Shown: positions 8,616 through 17,461, numbered from the stretch's first letter. The stretch is DNA of 64,000 nucleotides from Skermanella aerolata KACC 11604 (GCF_000936425.1 NZ_AVFK01000011.1:62001-126000), one strand, 5' to 3'. Notes: generated by a model not told the origin, from the sequence alone. Program-made: numbers and translations.

Positions 8616-8653
8616 CGCAATCTATAGACGGCAGCTTTCAGGTGTAACCTTAT

Positions 8654-8806
8654 ATGACAAAAAAGGGCCCGTTCTGGTTGCGAATGCTGATCATCATGGT
8701 TCTTTCCTTGTTCGCCTGGGCGATCATGATCTTGTTTGCGGCACTGATATGGACTGTCGGTAAATTTTTACTCCTGGACTGGCTTCGCCGCCCGATCCCG
8801 AGATAA
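8654..8806 (+). CDS. Putative small membrane protein (50 aa)
   Basis: ATG at 8654 to TAA at 8804-8806. The predicted peptide begins MTKKGPFWLR, then has a hydrophobic helix of about 25 residues (MLIIMVLSLFAWAIMILFAA onward) and ends in the basic tail LDWLRRPIPR. The layout of a short basic N-terminus, one transmembrane helix and a basic C-terminus is typical of small bacterial membrane proteins. The ribosome-binding site is weak (CAGGTG) and base composition is lower in GC than the surroundings, so it may be recently acquired or not translated. Confidence 0.4.
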   Translation: MTKKGPFWLRMLIIMVLSLFAWAIMILFAALIWTVGKFLLLDWLRRPIPR

Positions 8807-8830
8807 AATTTCGATGGGATGGTCATCAAA

Positions 8831-8878
8831 GGTCACTAAATCGAGCGGAAGGTCACTGATTCCGATCATGACGTCACT
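8831..8878. repeat. GGTCACT motifs repeated at about 20 bp intervals
   Basis: GGTCACT occurs at 8831 and 8851, with CGTCACT at 8872 and a related GGTCATC at 8821. Near-20 bp spacing puts the motifs on one DNA face. They may be a multimeric protein site or the leftover end of a transposon with repeated terminal sites; no transposase gene is present. Confidence 0.3.
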
Positions 8879-8977
8879 ATCGGCCGTCACGGATACGCGT
8901 TTCGATCGCTCATCATAATTTTTTGCAGGGACCCCGGGTGTTGGCCGGAAGCGTTATAGAAGATCGGTTGCAGGAAT

Positions 8978-9511
8978 TCAATCCGGCAACCGGCCGGCAG
9001 CCACTTGGCCGGCGGCTGCCGCCAACTGCTCCTCGATCGTCCGGATCCAGTCGGCGGAGATGCCTCGTTGCACGCGGACATCCCGGATTAGCCGGAGATT
9101 GCGGGCGGAAGTTTCCGGTTCCCACGGTTCGCGTATCGCTGCCAGGGCGCTGGTCAGCGCGTCCCCCGCCGCTGCCGCATCGTTGGCCAGCACCGCCAGT
9201 TCCAGCAGCGTGGCATGATCCCAGTAATCGGGGCTTCGCCCGGCAAGCCTGCGCTTGACCGCATAGCGCACGACCGGCAGCAACTCCGCCTGCCGCGGAT
9301 CGACGGGATCCACCATTTCCATCAGGGTAGCGGCGTCGACACCGGGATACGCGTCACGCCAGTCGGCTTCGAAACCGGCCAGATAGTCGGCGATCGCATC
9401 GTGCAGATGGTCGATGACGGCAGGCTCCCCGTTGCTGCGCGCCTCCTCCCAGCGGTCCTTGTGGATCCGCTCCAGGATGCCGTTGGTCTCACTGGATGGG
9501 GTGCCTGTCAT
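8978..9511 (-). CDS. TRAFs-binding/TPR-S-like protein, C-terminal-domain type
   Basis: 177 aa. The C-terminal half (YWDHATLLELAVLANDAAAA followed by REPWEPETSARNLRLIRD) resembles the conserved end of tetratricopeptide TRAFs-binding (DUF4071) proteins; the N-terminal half (RIHKDRWEEARSNG, VDPRQAELLPVVRYAVKRRL) is also helical. The ATG at 9511 is chosen because AAGGA lies just upstream and the gene then overlaps the previous stop by 23 nt, indicating coupling. Last gene of the extended Nit1C operon. Such domains usually mediate protein contacts; no catalytic residues are evident. Confidence 0.6.
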   Translation of the reverse strand: MTGTPSSETNGILERIHKDRWEEARSNGEPAVIDHLHDAIADYLAGFEADWRDAYPGVDAATLMEMVDPVDPRQAELLPVVRYAVKRRLAGRSPDYWDHATLLELAVLANDAAAAGDALTSALAAIREPWEPETSARNLRLIRDVRVQRGISADWIRTIEEQLAAAAGQVAAGRLPD

Positions 9512-10373
9512 GGCGATCACTAGTCCTTGCCCGTACCGAGAAGACGTCCGCGATGATCGCGCCGTCGGTGACGCGCAGCAGCCGGCAGTGATGGGCGACG
9601 CCGTCGGTCGTGGTTCGGTGCGCAAGCAGGGCGACGGCCACCGTTTCGCCGGGATCGATGTTGCCCCGGTAGAAGATATCGCGGCTCGCCGTCGTGGCGG
9701 TCAGTGCGCAGGCTCGGTCGAACTGCCATTCGGCCCGATCCACCAAAGCAAGGAAGCTGGTGAAATACAGGAAGCCGGCGCCGTTGAAGTCCTGGCTCGG
9801 GCAGGGGTCGAAAGTGAAGCGGGCGAGTTCGGCCGCTGGGGCGGAGCGGAAGGCAGCGGCTCGGGCGGCGATGCCGTTGGCGGGGGCTTGGGTGCGCTTC
9901 GGCGACAGCCCATCGACGGCGATGCGGGCGACGGTGTGGTTGCCACCGCCGACGTCCCGCTTGACGAAGGTCGAAAGCAGCTCGATCGTGCCGATAGGCC
10001 GCCCGGCGATGGTGAGGCGGTGGCGGCTGGAGACCTGAGTGCGGGACAGGGGTTCCAGGGAGGAACTCAGCGTCAGCACGTCGTTTTCGCAGGCCGACGC
10101 CAGATCGCACCCCGACAACGATACCGCCCGGAAGGCGGCATAGACCGGTTCTCCAGATGCAGTGCGGAAATCCGGGACCGCCATGCCGGCAGCTTCGGCC
10201 AGCAGAAACCAGTGGCGATGCCCGAGTTCCTTGAGGAGCCAGCCTTCGGACAAGCCATTGGCGGACAGGTGCGGCATGCCGAGGGCAATGCGGTCCGGCA
10301 GCTTCGGGGCCGAGAGCTTCGGCTTGGCGGCGGAGCAGCCGAAGATGTCTTCCAGGCGGACGATCTTGTTCAT
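9489..10373 (-). CDS. Pnap_2097/LnmK-like biosynthesis protein
   Basis: 294 aa. CPSQDFNGAGFLYFTSFLAL and the following DRAEW are hallmarks I associate with the Pnap_2097 family, related to LnmK, a double hot-dog acyltransferase/decarboxylase of polyketide pathways. Two hot-dog-like halves are plausible: residues 30-150 (GMPHLSANGLSEGWLLKELG) and 180-290. It starts 10 bp after the flavoprotein stop and overlaps the following TPR-like gene. An acyl-CoA or acyl-carrier substrate is inference. It is not one of the core Nit1C families, so it appears as an added module. Confidence 0.65.
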   Translation of the reverse strand: MNKIVRLEDIFGCSAAKPKLSAPKLPDRIALGMPHLSANGLSEGWLLKELGHRHWFLLAEAAGMAVPDFRTASGEPVYAAFRAVSLSGCDLASACENDVLTLSSSLEPLSRTQVSSRHRLTIAGRPIGTIELLSTFVKRDVGGGNHTVARIAVDGLSPKRTQAPANGIAARAAAFRSAPAAELARFTFDPCPSQDFNGAGFLYFTSFLALVDRAEWQFDRACALTATTASRDIFYRGNIDPGETVAVALLAHRTTTDGVAHHCRLLRVTDGAIIADVFSVRARTSDRHDRHPIQ

Positions 10374-10383
10374 GTCTTCCCCA

Positions 10384-11697
10384 TCAGCCGGCAGCGGCGA
10401 GTTCGTGCCGCCGGTCTCCGCCCGCCTTCAGGCTCTCCTCGATCCGGTCGGCCAGATAGAGCGCGTCACGCGCGACACCCGAGAAGCGACCGGAACCCCA
10501 GGTGTGGAGCCAGGGGAGACCGAGGAAATAAATGCCTTCTATCGCGGTGACGCCGCGATGGTGCTTCGGGTGCCCGGCGCCGTTGAAGACGGGCGCGTCG
10601 AGCCAGCGGAAATCCGGCTGGAAGCCGATGCACCAAATGATCGACGTGATGCCGGCGGCGGCGAGGTCGAGGGAGGACGGATCTTCTTCCGGTTCCCAGA
10701 CCGGCGCGTAGACGGAGGGCGGCGGGGCATCGATGCCGTTGTCGGCGATATACTTGTCGATCGCGGCATTGATGCCGTTGTAGACGCGGTCCGCCTCGTC
10801 CAGAGACTTCCTCAGTGACTTCCGGAAGGTCAGCGCCGTGCCGTCGTATCCTTCGAGGACGCCGTAAAGCTGCATGCCTTCCAGGGCGAACTTGCGCAGG
10901 TCGATGTCGCGGCCGCCGTCCCGGCCGGTGACGTAGTGGTTGGTATTGTCGCGCACGCCTTCGCGCAGCGGGTGGCGCTCCACCGGCATCTCGTAGTACT
11001 TCATGTCGGCGAGCCATGTCACGACATCGCGGCCGCGATAGAAGCGGGCGCAGCGCGGCGCGTTCCCAATGGCGAGGTGAACCTTGCGGCCCGCCAGATG
11101 GAGGTCTTCGGCGATCTGTGCTCCCGATTGGCCGGAGCCTACCACCAGGACCGCTCCGTCGGGCAGCGAACCGGGATCGCGGTACTGTTCGGAGTGGATC
11201 TGCATGATCGTTTCGGGCAGCCGTTCGGCAAGCCGGGGGATGATCGGCGTATGATACCCGCCGGAGGCGACGACGACCTGATCGGCGCCATAGGTGCCCG
11301 CCGACGTGACCACGTCGTAGCCGCCCTCGTCCCGCCGGGAAACGCGGGTAACCGCGACGCCTTCAAGCAGGGGAGCGTCGACGGCCTTCCGGAAGCCTGC
11401 CAGGTAATCCAGGATCTCGGGCTTCCTCATGAAGCCGTGGGGATCCGGACCTTCATAGGGATGGCCGGGAAGCTGGCACTGCCAATTGGGCGTCACGAGG
11501 CAGAAGGCATCCCATCGGCGGGTTTCCCAGACATGCATCGCCGTGTGCTTCTCGAAGACGAGATGGTCGATGCCGCGCTGCTTCAGATAATAGCTGATCG
11601 ACAGGCCGGCCTGTCCACCGCCGATGACCGCGACCGGAATGTGCCGGTGAGCGGGCGGGGATGAGGATGGAGATGGTGTTATCGTAGAGGCAGGCAT
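10384..11697 (-). CDS. MSMEG_0569-type flavin-dependent oxidoreductase (Nit1C)
   Basis: 437 aa. FAD-binding Rossmann motif VAVIGGGQAGLSISYYL near residue 22 and NAD(P)-binding VVGSGQSGAQIAEDL near residue 185 place it among flavin monooxygenase-like proteins; WCIGFQPDFRWLD and FLGLPWLHTWGSGRF are typical of the MSMEG_0569 family. AAGGAGG precedes the ATG at 11697. The family is one of the fixed members of the Nit1C cluster; the reaction is not established, but oxygenation or oxidation of a nitrogenous intermediate is plausible. Confidence 0.92.
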   Translation of the reverse strand: MPASTITPSPSSSPPAHRHIPVAVIGGGQAGLSISYYLKQRGIDHLVFEKHTAMHVWETRRWDAFCLVTPNWQCQLPGHPYEGPDPHGFMRKPEILDYLAGFRKAVDAPLLEGVAVTRVSRRDEGGYDVVTSAGTYGADQVVVASGGYHTPIIPRLAERLPETIMQIHSEQYRDPGSLPDGAVLVVGSGQSGAQIAEDLHLAGRKVHLAIGNAPRCARFYRGRDVVTWLADMKYYEMPVERHPLREGVRDNTNHYVTGRDGGRDIDLRKFALEGMQLYGVLEGYDGTALTFRKSLRKSLDEADRVYNGINAAIDKYIADNGIDAPPPSVYAPVWEPEEDPSSLDLAAAGITSIIWCIGFQPDFRWLDAPVFNGAGHPKHHRGVTAIEGIYFLGLPWLHTWGSGRFSGVARDALYLADRIEESLKAGGDRRHELAAAG

Positions 11698-11731
11698 GGC
11701 GCGGTCCTCCTTGCTTCATTCTTCGCTTGCT

Positions 11732-12019
11732 TCATTCTTCGAATGTGTCGACGCTCACGCGGGCGTCGGCGCTGTCGGCGAAGCGCCCGCAGCGGGCTTC
11801 GATCCGGGCGAGCTGACCTAATGCCAGCGAACAGGGCATGCCGTATTTCGCCTTTACTCTGTCGCTGGCGATGGAGAGCGCAGTCCGGCTGCGCTCCAGA
11901 AACTCGTTCAGCGGATAGCTCTCGCCGGGGGTGAGATAGTCCTTGATCACGAGCGACGGCGAATAGCAGCTTTCCAGAGCGCCATCGGGCCAGCGGATGT
12001 TGAATCTCATCTCAGGCAT
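11732..12019 (-). CDS. MSMEG_0570-type nitrogen starvation response protein (Nit1C)
   Basis: 95 aa. It begins MPEMRFNIRWPDG, the usual start of the family, and contains LTPGESYPLNEFLERSRTAL. Function unknown; the family occurs almost only inside Nit1C clusters. The ATG at 12019 lies 7 nt inside the end of the glycosyltransferase gene, whose stop is at 12012, so translation is coupled. No membrane or signal segment. Confidence 0.88.
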   Translation of the reverse strand: MPEMRFNIRWPDGALESCYSPSLVIKDYLTPGESYPLNEFLERSRTALSIASDRVKAKYGMPCSLALGQLARIEARCGRFADSADARVSVDTFEE

Positions 12020-13160
12020 GGGCGTTTTCCCATATCTCTTGATAGACGGGCAGGTGAGCCGCGGCGACGCGGTCCCACCGGTGAGCGGCAACCGCGGCAT
12101 CGGCCCGGGCCGACAGGCGGCGGCGGATGGCGGGCGCAAGGGCGGTGACCATCGCGTCGGCGATGGAGCCGGCTGCATGCGGGTTGCACCAGATCACGTC
12201 GTCATCGCCGAAATGCTCGGTGAAGGGCGGAATGCGCGAGGTCAGCACGGGCGTCCCGCAGGCCATCGCTTCCAGCGCCACCAGCCCGAAGCCTTCCTTG
12301 ACGGACGGAAAGACCAGGGCGTCGGCGATGCGGTAGAGCGCCGGCATGTCGGCCTGCTCCATCGGGCCGGCCAGGACGACACGGTCGGCGGTGCGCCGGT
12401 CGGCGCCCAGCGCTTTCCGGAACTCGGCCTGATAGCCGCCATGATCGAGCAGCGAAGCACCGCCGGCGACGACCAGCCGGGCGTCGGGGCGGATTGCCAG
12501 CACCTGTGCGAAGGCCTGGAGGATGCGGAGCGTGTTCTTGCGCTCCTCCACCCCGCCGACGGCGAGGAACGCCGGACCGTCGCCCGGACAGAGCCGGGCA
12601 CGCAGCGCCGCTTCCCGGCCATCCGCCCGGGGGGTGAAGACTTTCAGGTCGACGCCGTTGCCGACGACGGTGGCGGACAGGCCGAAATCCCGCATCAGCG
12701 TATCGCGCCACATCCGGCTGACGGTGAAGTGACGGTCGGCGGCAACGATCGAGCGGTTCTGGAGAGCGGCGACCCGCGCGTCGGCAAAGCCGTCGATGTG
12801 GTGGACGGTGCGCACGAAGCCACGGATCAGGCCGTGGGCCTTCAAGGCCGCCAGCGCATTGCCCGACAAGCCGTCATGGGCATGGAAAACGTCGAAGGCA
12901 CGGTTGACGGGTTGTTCGAAATGCCTGACGTAATCGGCGACCCGCGTTTCGACCATCCGGTGCAGGGGCATCCGGTGCGAAGCACCGGCGGGCACCGAGA
13001 CCGTGCCGCACGTTGCAGTCCGGAAAAATCCGGCTCCCACAGGGTCCGGCGCGTGCACCACCGCCTCGTGTCCGAGTGCGGTCAGCGCTTCGCCGAGGGC
13101 CAGGGCATGGACGACGCCACCGCGCGGATTGGTCGAGTGGGCCAGGATGGCGATCCTCAC
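12012..13160 (-). CDS. MSMEG_0565-type glycosyltransferase, GT4 family (Nit1C)
   Basis: 382 aa, GT-B fold. N-terminal MRIAILAHSTNPRGGVVHAL, then VFHAHDGLSGN, and the GT4 sugar-nucleotide motif KEGFGLVALEAMACGTPVL near residue 300. It starts with GTG at 13160, where GTGA overlaps the stop of the AIR-synthase-like gene; the frame upstream of this is only the shadow of that gene. Known Nit1C family; the acceptor and sugar are unknown, but its presence suggests a glycosylated small-molecule product or intermediate. Confidence 0.92.
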   Translation of the reverse strand: MRIAILAHSTNPRGGVVHALALGEALTALGHEAVVHAPDPVGAGFFRTATCGTVSVPAGASHRMPLHRMVETRVADYVRHFEQPVNRAFDVFHAHDGLSGNALAALKAHGLIRGFVRTVHHIDGFADARVAALQNRSIVAADRHFTVSRMWRDTLMRDFGLSATVVGNGVDLKVFTPRADGREAALRARLCPGDGPAFLAVGGVEERKNTLRILQAFAQVLAIRPDARLVVAGGASLLDHGGYQAEFRKALGADRRTADRVVLAGPMEQADMPALYRIADALVFPSVKEGFGLVALEAMACGTPVLTSRIPPFTEHFGDDDVIWCNPHAAGSIADAMVTALAPAIRRRLSARADAAVAAHRWDRVAAAHLPVYQEIWENAHA

Positions 13161-14122
13161 GACGGCCCCCCGGCGAAGGCCATCAGGGGAGAGTCGCCGA
13201 AGTCCCAGATCGTCTCGCTGCTCGACCCGTCGGTGATAGAGACGATCCGATCGGCGGTGACGGTCCCGATGTCGGCCGCCGCGATATCGCGCCGGTGGAA
13301 CCGGGCGAGGACTTCGGGCACATGGCGATGGTTCACCGACAGCAGGTAGCCGAAGCTGGGGAAGCTCGTTAGCCAGCGGCCGAGCGGTACGCCCGAAGGC
13401 CTGGGCACGGCGGCGACGTCTATCGCGATGCCGACGCCCGAGCACTCCGCCAGCATGGCCGCCGTGCCGACCACGCCGGCCTGGCTGATGTCCTTGGCCG
13501 CCAGCGCTAGACCGGCTTCGGCGATTTCCGGCAGGATCTCCAGATCGCCGCGCAGGCGGGCCAGAGGTGCGTCGGTCGCTGCTTCCCAGTTGGAGAAAGG
13601 CTCGCGGTACCGGCCGCGCAGGTCGATCGATGCTATCAGCCGGTCGCCGGGTCTGGCGTCGAAGCTGGTCAGCAGCCTTTTGGCGCGGCCGAGCACGGCG
13701 ACCGCCAACTGGCCCCTGTCGGTGCCGAGATTGGTGTGCCCGCCGACGATTGGGACGCCGAAGGCTTCCGACGCCGCCCTCAGCCCCGCCAGGACGGGAT
13801 CGGCCCCGGCCGCGCCATCGGCCCAGACGGCATCGACGACAGCGACCGGACGTCCGCCCATGGCCGCGATGTCGGACAGGTTGACCATCATGCCGCACCA
13901 GCCGGCGAACCACGGATCGGCGGCCACGAACTCGTTCATGAAGCCTTCGATCGCCAGCAGCAGCCAGCCGTCACCGTCCGCGATCGCGGCGCAATCGTCG
14001 CCGACGGGAATACCAGGGGCAGCCGACAGGCCCAGCCGGGATGCCGCATCGGCGATATCCCGCTTGGCCTTCAGGCCGCGCGCGGACCGCAAGGTTTCGC
14101 CGAGGGCAGCGAGGTCCGACAT
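13157..14122 (-). CDS. sll0787-type AIR synthase-like protein (Nit1C)
   Basis: 321 aa, homologous to the PurM/SelD/ThiL/HypE superfamily of ATP-dependent enzymes. Visible features are the Gly/Asp-rich PVGDDCAAIADGDGWLLLAI, the MMVNLSDIAAMGG motif shared with ThiL and PurM, VGGHTNLGTDRGQLAVAV, and KDISQAGVVGTAAML. The ATG at 14122 is 2 bp after the GNAT stop. In this superfamily ATP activates an amide or carbonyl oxygen or phosphorylates a small molecule; the Nit1C substrate is not known. Confidence 0.9.
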   Translation of the reverse strand: MSDLAALGETLRSARGLKAKRDIADAASRLGLSAAPGIPVGDDCAAIADGDGWLLLAIEGFMNEFVAADPWFAGWCGMMVNLSDIAAMGGRPVAVVDAVWADGAAGADPVLAGLRAASEAFGVPIVGGHTNLGTDRGQLAVAVLGRAKRLLTSFDARPGDRLIASIDLRGRYREPFSNWEAATDAPLARLRGDLEILPEIAEAGLALAAKDISQAGVVGTAAMLAECSGVGIAIDVAAVPRPSGVPLGRWLTSFPSFGYLLSVNHRHVPEVLARFHRRDIAAADIGTVTADRIVSITDGSSSETIWDFGDSPLMAFAGGPS

Positions 14123-14124
14123 CG

Positions 14125-14667
14125 TCACGCCGCCTTCCGGGCAAGGGAGAGGAAACCTTCTTCCGGCGTCGCGAAGGGCGGATAATAGGACAGGTCGGCT
14201 TCCATCCGGTGATGCGGCCTGCCGTACAGGTCGAAGGTCTCGACCGTGGTCCAGTGAAGCCGGCGAAACAGCAGGGCGTTCCGGCTTTGCACGTTGGCGA
14301 GGAAACGGGTGCAGCCGCGCGCATGCGCCGAGGAAACGGCCAGCCGGATCAGGCCGGAGCCTAGCGCCCCGATCCGGCGGTATTCGGCCCCGACCGCCAG
14401 CCGCGAGCCCCACCACAGTCCCGGTTCGGCCTCGTGGATGCGGACGGTGCCGACGACGGTATCGGCGGCGACGCCGACCAGCGACACGGCGACGATCGGT
14501 ATCGCGACCTCGTCGGTCTCGTCGCGGTCGTCGCCGGAGAACACACCCTGTTCCTCGCAGAAGACCTGACGGCGGAGCGCGCATGCCGCCGCCTTCTCCC
14601 ATGGATCGACGGCGAACTTGATCTGGAAGCCTGACGGCACGAAGGGGGAGAAGGGTTCGAAGATCAA
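14125..14667 (-). CDS. MSMEG_0567-type GNAT N-acyltransferase (Nit1C)
   Basis: 180 aa. GNAT fold signatures include RRQVFCEEQGVFSGDDRDE near residues 33-50 and the acyl-CoA loop region RLAVGAEYRRIGALGSGLI. ATGA overlap with the radical SAM gene at 14664-14667. In other genomes this domain can be fused to the AIR-synthase-like protein; here they are adjacent, separate genes. Presumably acylates an amine in the Nit1C pathway. Confidence 0.9.
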   Translation of the reverse strand: MIFEPFSPFVPSGFQIKFAVDPWEKAAACALRRQVFCEEQGVFSGDDRDETDEVAIPIVAVSLVGVAADTVVGTVRIHEAEPGLWWGSRLAVGAEYRRIGALGSGLIRLAVSSAHARGCTRFLANVQSRNALLFRRLHWTTVETFDLYGRPHHRMEADLSYYPPFATPEEGFLSLARKAA

Positions 14668-15803
14668 GCGACGCCTCCCGCAGGCGCAAGACCCCGTTCA
14701 TAGGTCGAGAGCGACGAGCAGGCGCCGCACTTGGCGCAGCCCGCCTTGACCTCGGCCGACTTCAGGCCGCCGTCCACCAGCATCCGCGCCAGAGGCTCAA
14801 GGATGGAGTGCATGAAGGCCGGGGTGGGAGAGGGATGGCTTTCCAGAGGCGTGCCGGAGATGGGGACGAAGGGAACCACGAAGGGATAGACGCCGAGTGC
14901 GACCAGCCTTCGGCAGACGGCCAGGATTTCCTCCGCCGTGTCGCCCAGCCCGGCCAGGATGTAGGTCGAAACCTGCCCCCGGCCGAACACCGGTACGGCG
15001 GTCTTGAAGGCGGAGAAATAACGCTCGACCGGGACCTGGGCTTTGCCGGGCATGATGCGCCGGCGGACCCGGTCGCTGACGGCTTCCAGATGCATGCCGA
15101 GAGCGTCGGCGCCGGAGTCCCTTAGCCGGCGGAACCAGGCGTCGTCGTCCGGCGGTTCGCACTGGACCTGGATCGGCAGGTCCACGGCCGCCTTCACCGC
15201 GGCGGCGCTCTCGGACAGGATGGCGGCCCCCCGGTCCTTGCCAGGCGGCGTGCCGGTGGTCATGACCATGTGCTTGACCCCGTCCAGCTCGACGGCGGCC
15301 TTGGCGACCTCCGCCAGTTGGGCGGGGGTCTTGCGCTCGATCGTGCGGCCCGCCGCCAGCGACTGTCCGATGGCGCAGAACTGGCAGGTCTTGGCCCGGC
15401 TCTGGAAGCGGACGCAGGTTTGCAGGACGGTGGTGGCGAGCACGTCGCGGCCGTGCAGCACGGCGATCTTGGAATACGGGATGCCGTCCGCCGTCTTCAG
15501 CCCATAGAAGCGCGGCTGGAGCGGAAAGCTGATCTCGCCGACCTCGCGGCCGTCACGGATGATCCGGCTTCGCCCCGAGGCGTCCGGCCTCTCGGCCAAA
15601 TAGGGGCTTTCGAACGCCGGCGCGTTGTGGACCGGCACCATCACCGTCATGCCGTCGATCGTGACGGCCTTGTGATCGGACGGCCCGGCGCCGCCGCGGC
15701 GGCTTGCTGCCCCGGCCCCGGGGTCGACCAGGCGCACGCCGAAACTTTGCAGCTCGTTTATCAGGATCTCAGCCGGCAAGTCGGTTCGCGTCATCGGCTT
15801 CAT
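14664..15803 (-). CDS. MSMEG_0568-type radical SAM protein (Nit1C)
   Basis: 379 aa. Cysteines C130, C140 and C143 in [18 protein letters not shown] give CX9CX2C rather than the textbook CX3CX2C spacing, matching the unusual cluster motif of this family. A C-terminal [12 protein letters not shown] gives a CX2CX2C motif that may hold a second iron-sulfur cluster. [13 protein letters not shown] and [20 protein letters not shown] follow the barrel pattern. The proposed ATG at 15803 overlaps the nitrilase end by 35 nt; MTRTD at 15794 is an alternative. Likely generates a 5'-deoxyadenosyl radical for an unknown step. Confidence 0.92.
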   Translation of the reverse strand: MKPMTRTDLPAEILINELQSFGVRLVDPGAGAASRRGGAGPSDHKAVTIDGMTVMVPVHNAPAFESPYLAERPDASGRSRIIRDGREVGEISFPLQPRFYGLKTADGIPYSKIAVLHGRDVLATTVLQTCVRFQSRAKTCQFCAIGQSLAAGRTIERKTPAQLAEVAKAAVELDGVKHMVMTTGTPPGKDRGAAILSESAAAVKAAVDLPIQVQCEPPDDDAWFRRLRDSGADALGMHLEAVSDRVRRRIMPGKAQVPVERYFSAFKTAVPVFGRGQVSTYILAGLGDTAEEILAVCRRLVALGVYPFVVPFVPISGTPLESHPSPTPAFMHSILEPLARMLVDGGLKSAEVKAGCAKCGACSSLSTYERGLAPAGGVA

Positions 15804-16785
15804 CGGTCTGGCTCCCCGGTTCGAATTGGCGGAAGGACTGTCCGTCCTGCGAAGCGACGGTGCGCATGACAGACGTCGCGCGGTCGTCGAGGTTGAGACT
15901 GAGGAGTTCCGGACGGGCGTAGTGCCCGACCGAATCCATCATCCGCTTGCGCTTGACGATCAGGCCCATGTCGAGGTCGGCGATCAGGATGCCTTCGCCT
16001 TGGGTCAGCGGCGGCACGACATGCTTGCCCTCTGGCGAGACGATCGCGGTCATGCAGCCGCCAGTCAGGCCTTTCCGCAGTTTCTCGTCCGGAGAAATTC
16101 GCGCGATCTGATCTTCGGTCAGCCAGCCGGTGGCGTTGACAACGAAGCAGCCGCTTTCCAGCGCGTGATGGCGGATCGTCACTTCGATCTGGTCGGCGAA
16201 GATCGGGCCGACCAGCGAACCCGGAAACTGCGCCACGTGGATTTCCTCGTGCTGGGCCATCAGGGCATAGCGGGCGAGGGGGTTGTAGTGCTCCCAGCAG
16301 GCCAGCGCTCCGACGCGGCCGACGGCGGTATCGACCACCTTCAGGCCGGAGCCGTCGCCCTGGCCCCAGATCATCCGTTCATGGAAGGTCGGGGTGATCT
16401 TGCGGCGCTTGAGCACGAGGTCGCCCGTGGAGTCGAAGATCAGTTGCGCATTGTACAAGGTGCCGTGATCGCGCTCGTTGACGCCAAGCGCCACGACGAT
16501 GCCGTGACGCCGTGCGGCGGCGGCAACGGCGTCGGTGACGGGTCCCGGCACCGTCACGGCGTTCTGATAGAGCCTGACATGCTCCCCGCCGGTCATGACC
16601 GGCGGGTGCACGAAGGAGAAGTACGGGTACCAGGGCACGAAGGTTTCGGGAAACACCACGAGCCCGGCGCCCTTTTCGGCAGCCTCCGCGATGGCGGCCA
16701 GAACACGGCCGACCGTCCCGGTTGGTGTTTCCAGGTCGGGCGCTATCTGGACCGCCGCGACGCGGACCGTTGCTCCGTCGCTCAT
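15769..16785 (-). CDS. Nit6803-type nitrilase (Nit1C)
   Basis: 338 aa from ATG 16785. Catalytic residues: Glu47 in [14 protein letters not shown], Lys129 in [20 protein letters not shown] and Cys163 in [17 protein letters not shown], the true-nitrilase signature. Converts a nitrile to the carboxylic acid plus ammonia. GGATGAAAGCG precedes ATG 16785; earlier in-frame starts at 16794 and 16803 are possible. It follows the MSMEG_0572-type gene by 86 bp. The natural substrate in Nit1C is unresolved; the cluster has been linked to growth on cyanide nitrogen in pseudomonads. Confidence 0.94.
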   Translation of the reverse strand: MSDGATVRVAAVQIAPDLETPTGTVGRVLAAIAEAAEKGAGLVVFPETFVPWYPYFSFVHPPVMTGGEHVRLYQNAVTVPGPVTDAVAAAARRHGIVVALGVNERDHGTLYNAQLIFDSTGDLVLKRRKITPTFHERMIWGQGDGSGLKVVDTAVGRVGALACWEHYNPLARYALMAQHEEIHVAQFPGSLVGPIFADQIEVTIRHHALESGCFVVNATGWLTEDQIARISPDEKLRKGLTGGCMTAIVSPEGKHVVPPLTQGEGILIADLDMGLIVKRKRMMDSVGHYARPELLSLNLDDRATSVMRTVASQDGQSFRQFEPGSQTDEADDANRLAG

Positions 16786-16871
16786 CGCTTTCATCCATGT
16801 CAAGGGTGCCGGCCACGGTTATCGACCAGAGTACTGACCAGGGTGCCGGCACGCGTTGCGGGACCGAACTC

Positions 16872-17354
16872 TCAGAGCGTCCAGGTGTCGAGGATGAAGG
16901 CCTTGTCGCGACGGTGGAGCAGGACGAGATCCAGCACGTCGAGCGGGCTGATCGGCCGGATGCCCTCGATCAGCGACGGCTCGCCATGGCCGTAGAGGGC
17001 CTGTAGGGCGAAGCGGCAGGCATAGACCTTGCCGCCCTCGGCGATGAACTTGGAGATCTGGTTGTTGAAGTTGAGGTGGCCGGGGAACGCCTCGTCGCCG
17101 ATCTTGGGGAACCCGCGCTGGACGCCCAGGGTGACACCCGGGCCGTAGAGCAGGATAGAGGTCTCGAAACCCTTGCGCTGGAGGCGCGTCGCCTGAAGCA
17201 GGTTGACGAAACCGATCGAACCTTCGAACGCGACGGTGTGGAAGGTGACGAGCGCCTTCTCGCCCGGCTCCGCCTTGACGTCCTCGAAGATCTTCTCTTC
17301 GTAATCGACGAAAAAATCACCCTTCTGAGTGGCTGGCTTTGTGACGGCGGGCAT
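16872..17354 (-). CDS. MSMEG_0572/Sll0783-type nitrogen starvation response protein (Nit1C)
   Basis: 160 aa from ATG 17354, which has AGGAGAG 8 bp upstream. Contains [20 protein letters not shown] and [19 protein letters not shown]; a DsrE-like small-domain fold is plausible (inference). First gene of the Nit1C operon, about 65 nt behind a sigma54 promoter. The Synechocystis member Sll0783 is reported to be nitrogen-starvation induced and needed for PHB accumulation, notable because PHB genes lie 14 kb away here. Confidence 0.92.
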   Translation of the reverse strand: MPAVTKPATQKGDFFVDYEEKIFEDVKAEPGEKALVTFHTVAFEGSIGFVNLLQATRLQRKGFETSILLYGPGVTLGVQRGFPKIGDEAFPGHLNFNNQISKFIAEGGKVYACRFALQALYGHGEPSLIEGIRPISPLDVLDLVLLHRRDKAFILDTWTL

Positions 17355-17430
17355 CGGGCATCTCTCCTGACTGGGATCGCGGGGATCATCGATTGGCGAT
17401 GCCGCAGTAAGCGGATCGCGAATACCAATC

Positions 17431-17446
17431 AGCAATCAATGTGCCA
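17431..17446 (-). promoter_or_regulatory. Sigma54 (RpoN) promoter of the Nit1C operon
   Basis: On the minus strand TGGCACATTGATTGCT matches TGGCAC-N5-TTGCW, with 10 bp between GG and GC. Start of transcription would be near 17420, giving a 5' leader of about 65 nt before the ATG at 17354. With the similar element at 2110 this suggests RpoN control of both convergent operons. Confidence 0.78.
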
Positions 17447-17461
17447 GTTGCATACCTGCAT

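Noticed and set aside
13161-13913. N-terminal extension of the Nit1C glycosyltransferase frame
   Set aside because: Lies fully inside the AIR-synthase-like gene in another frame; the GTG at 13160 gives the standard GT4 N-terminus.
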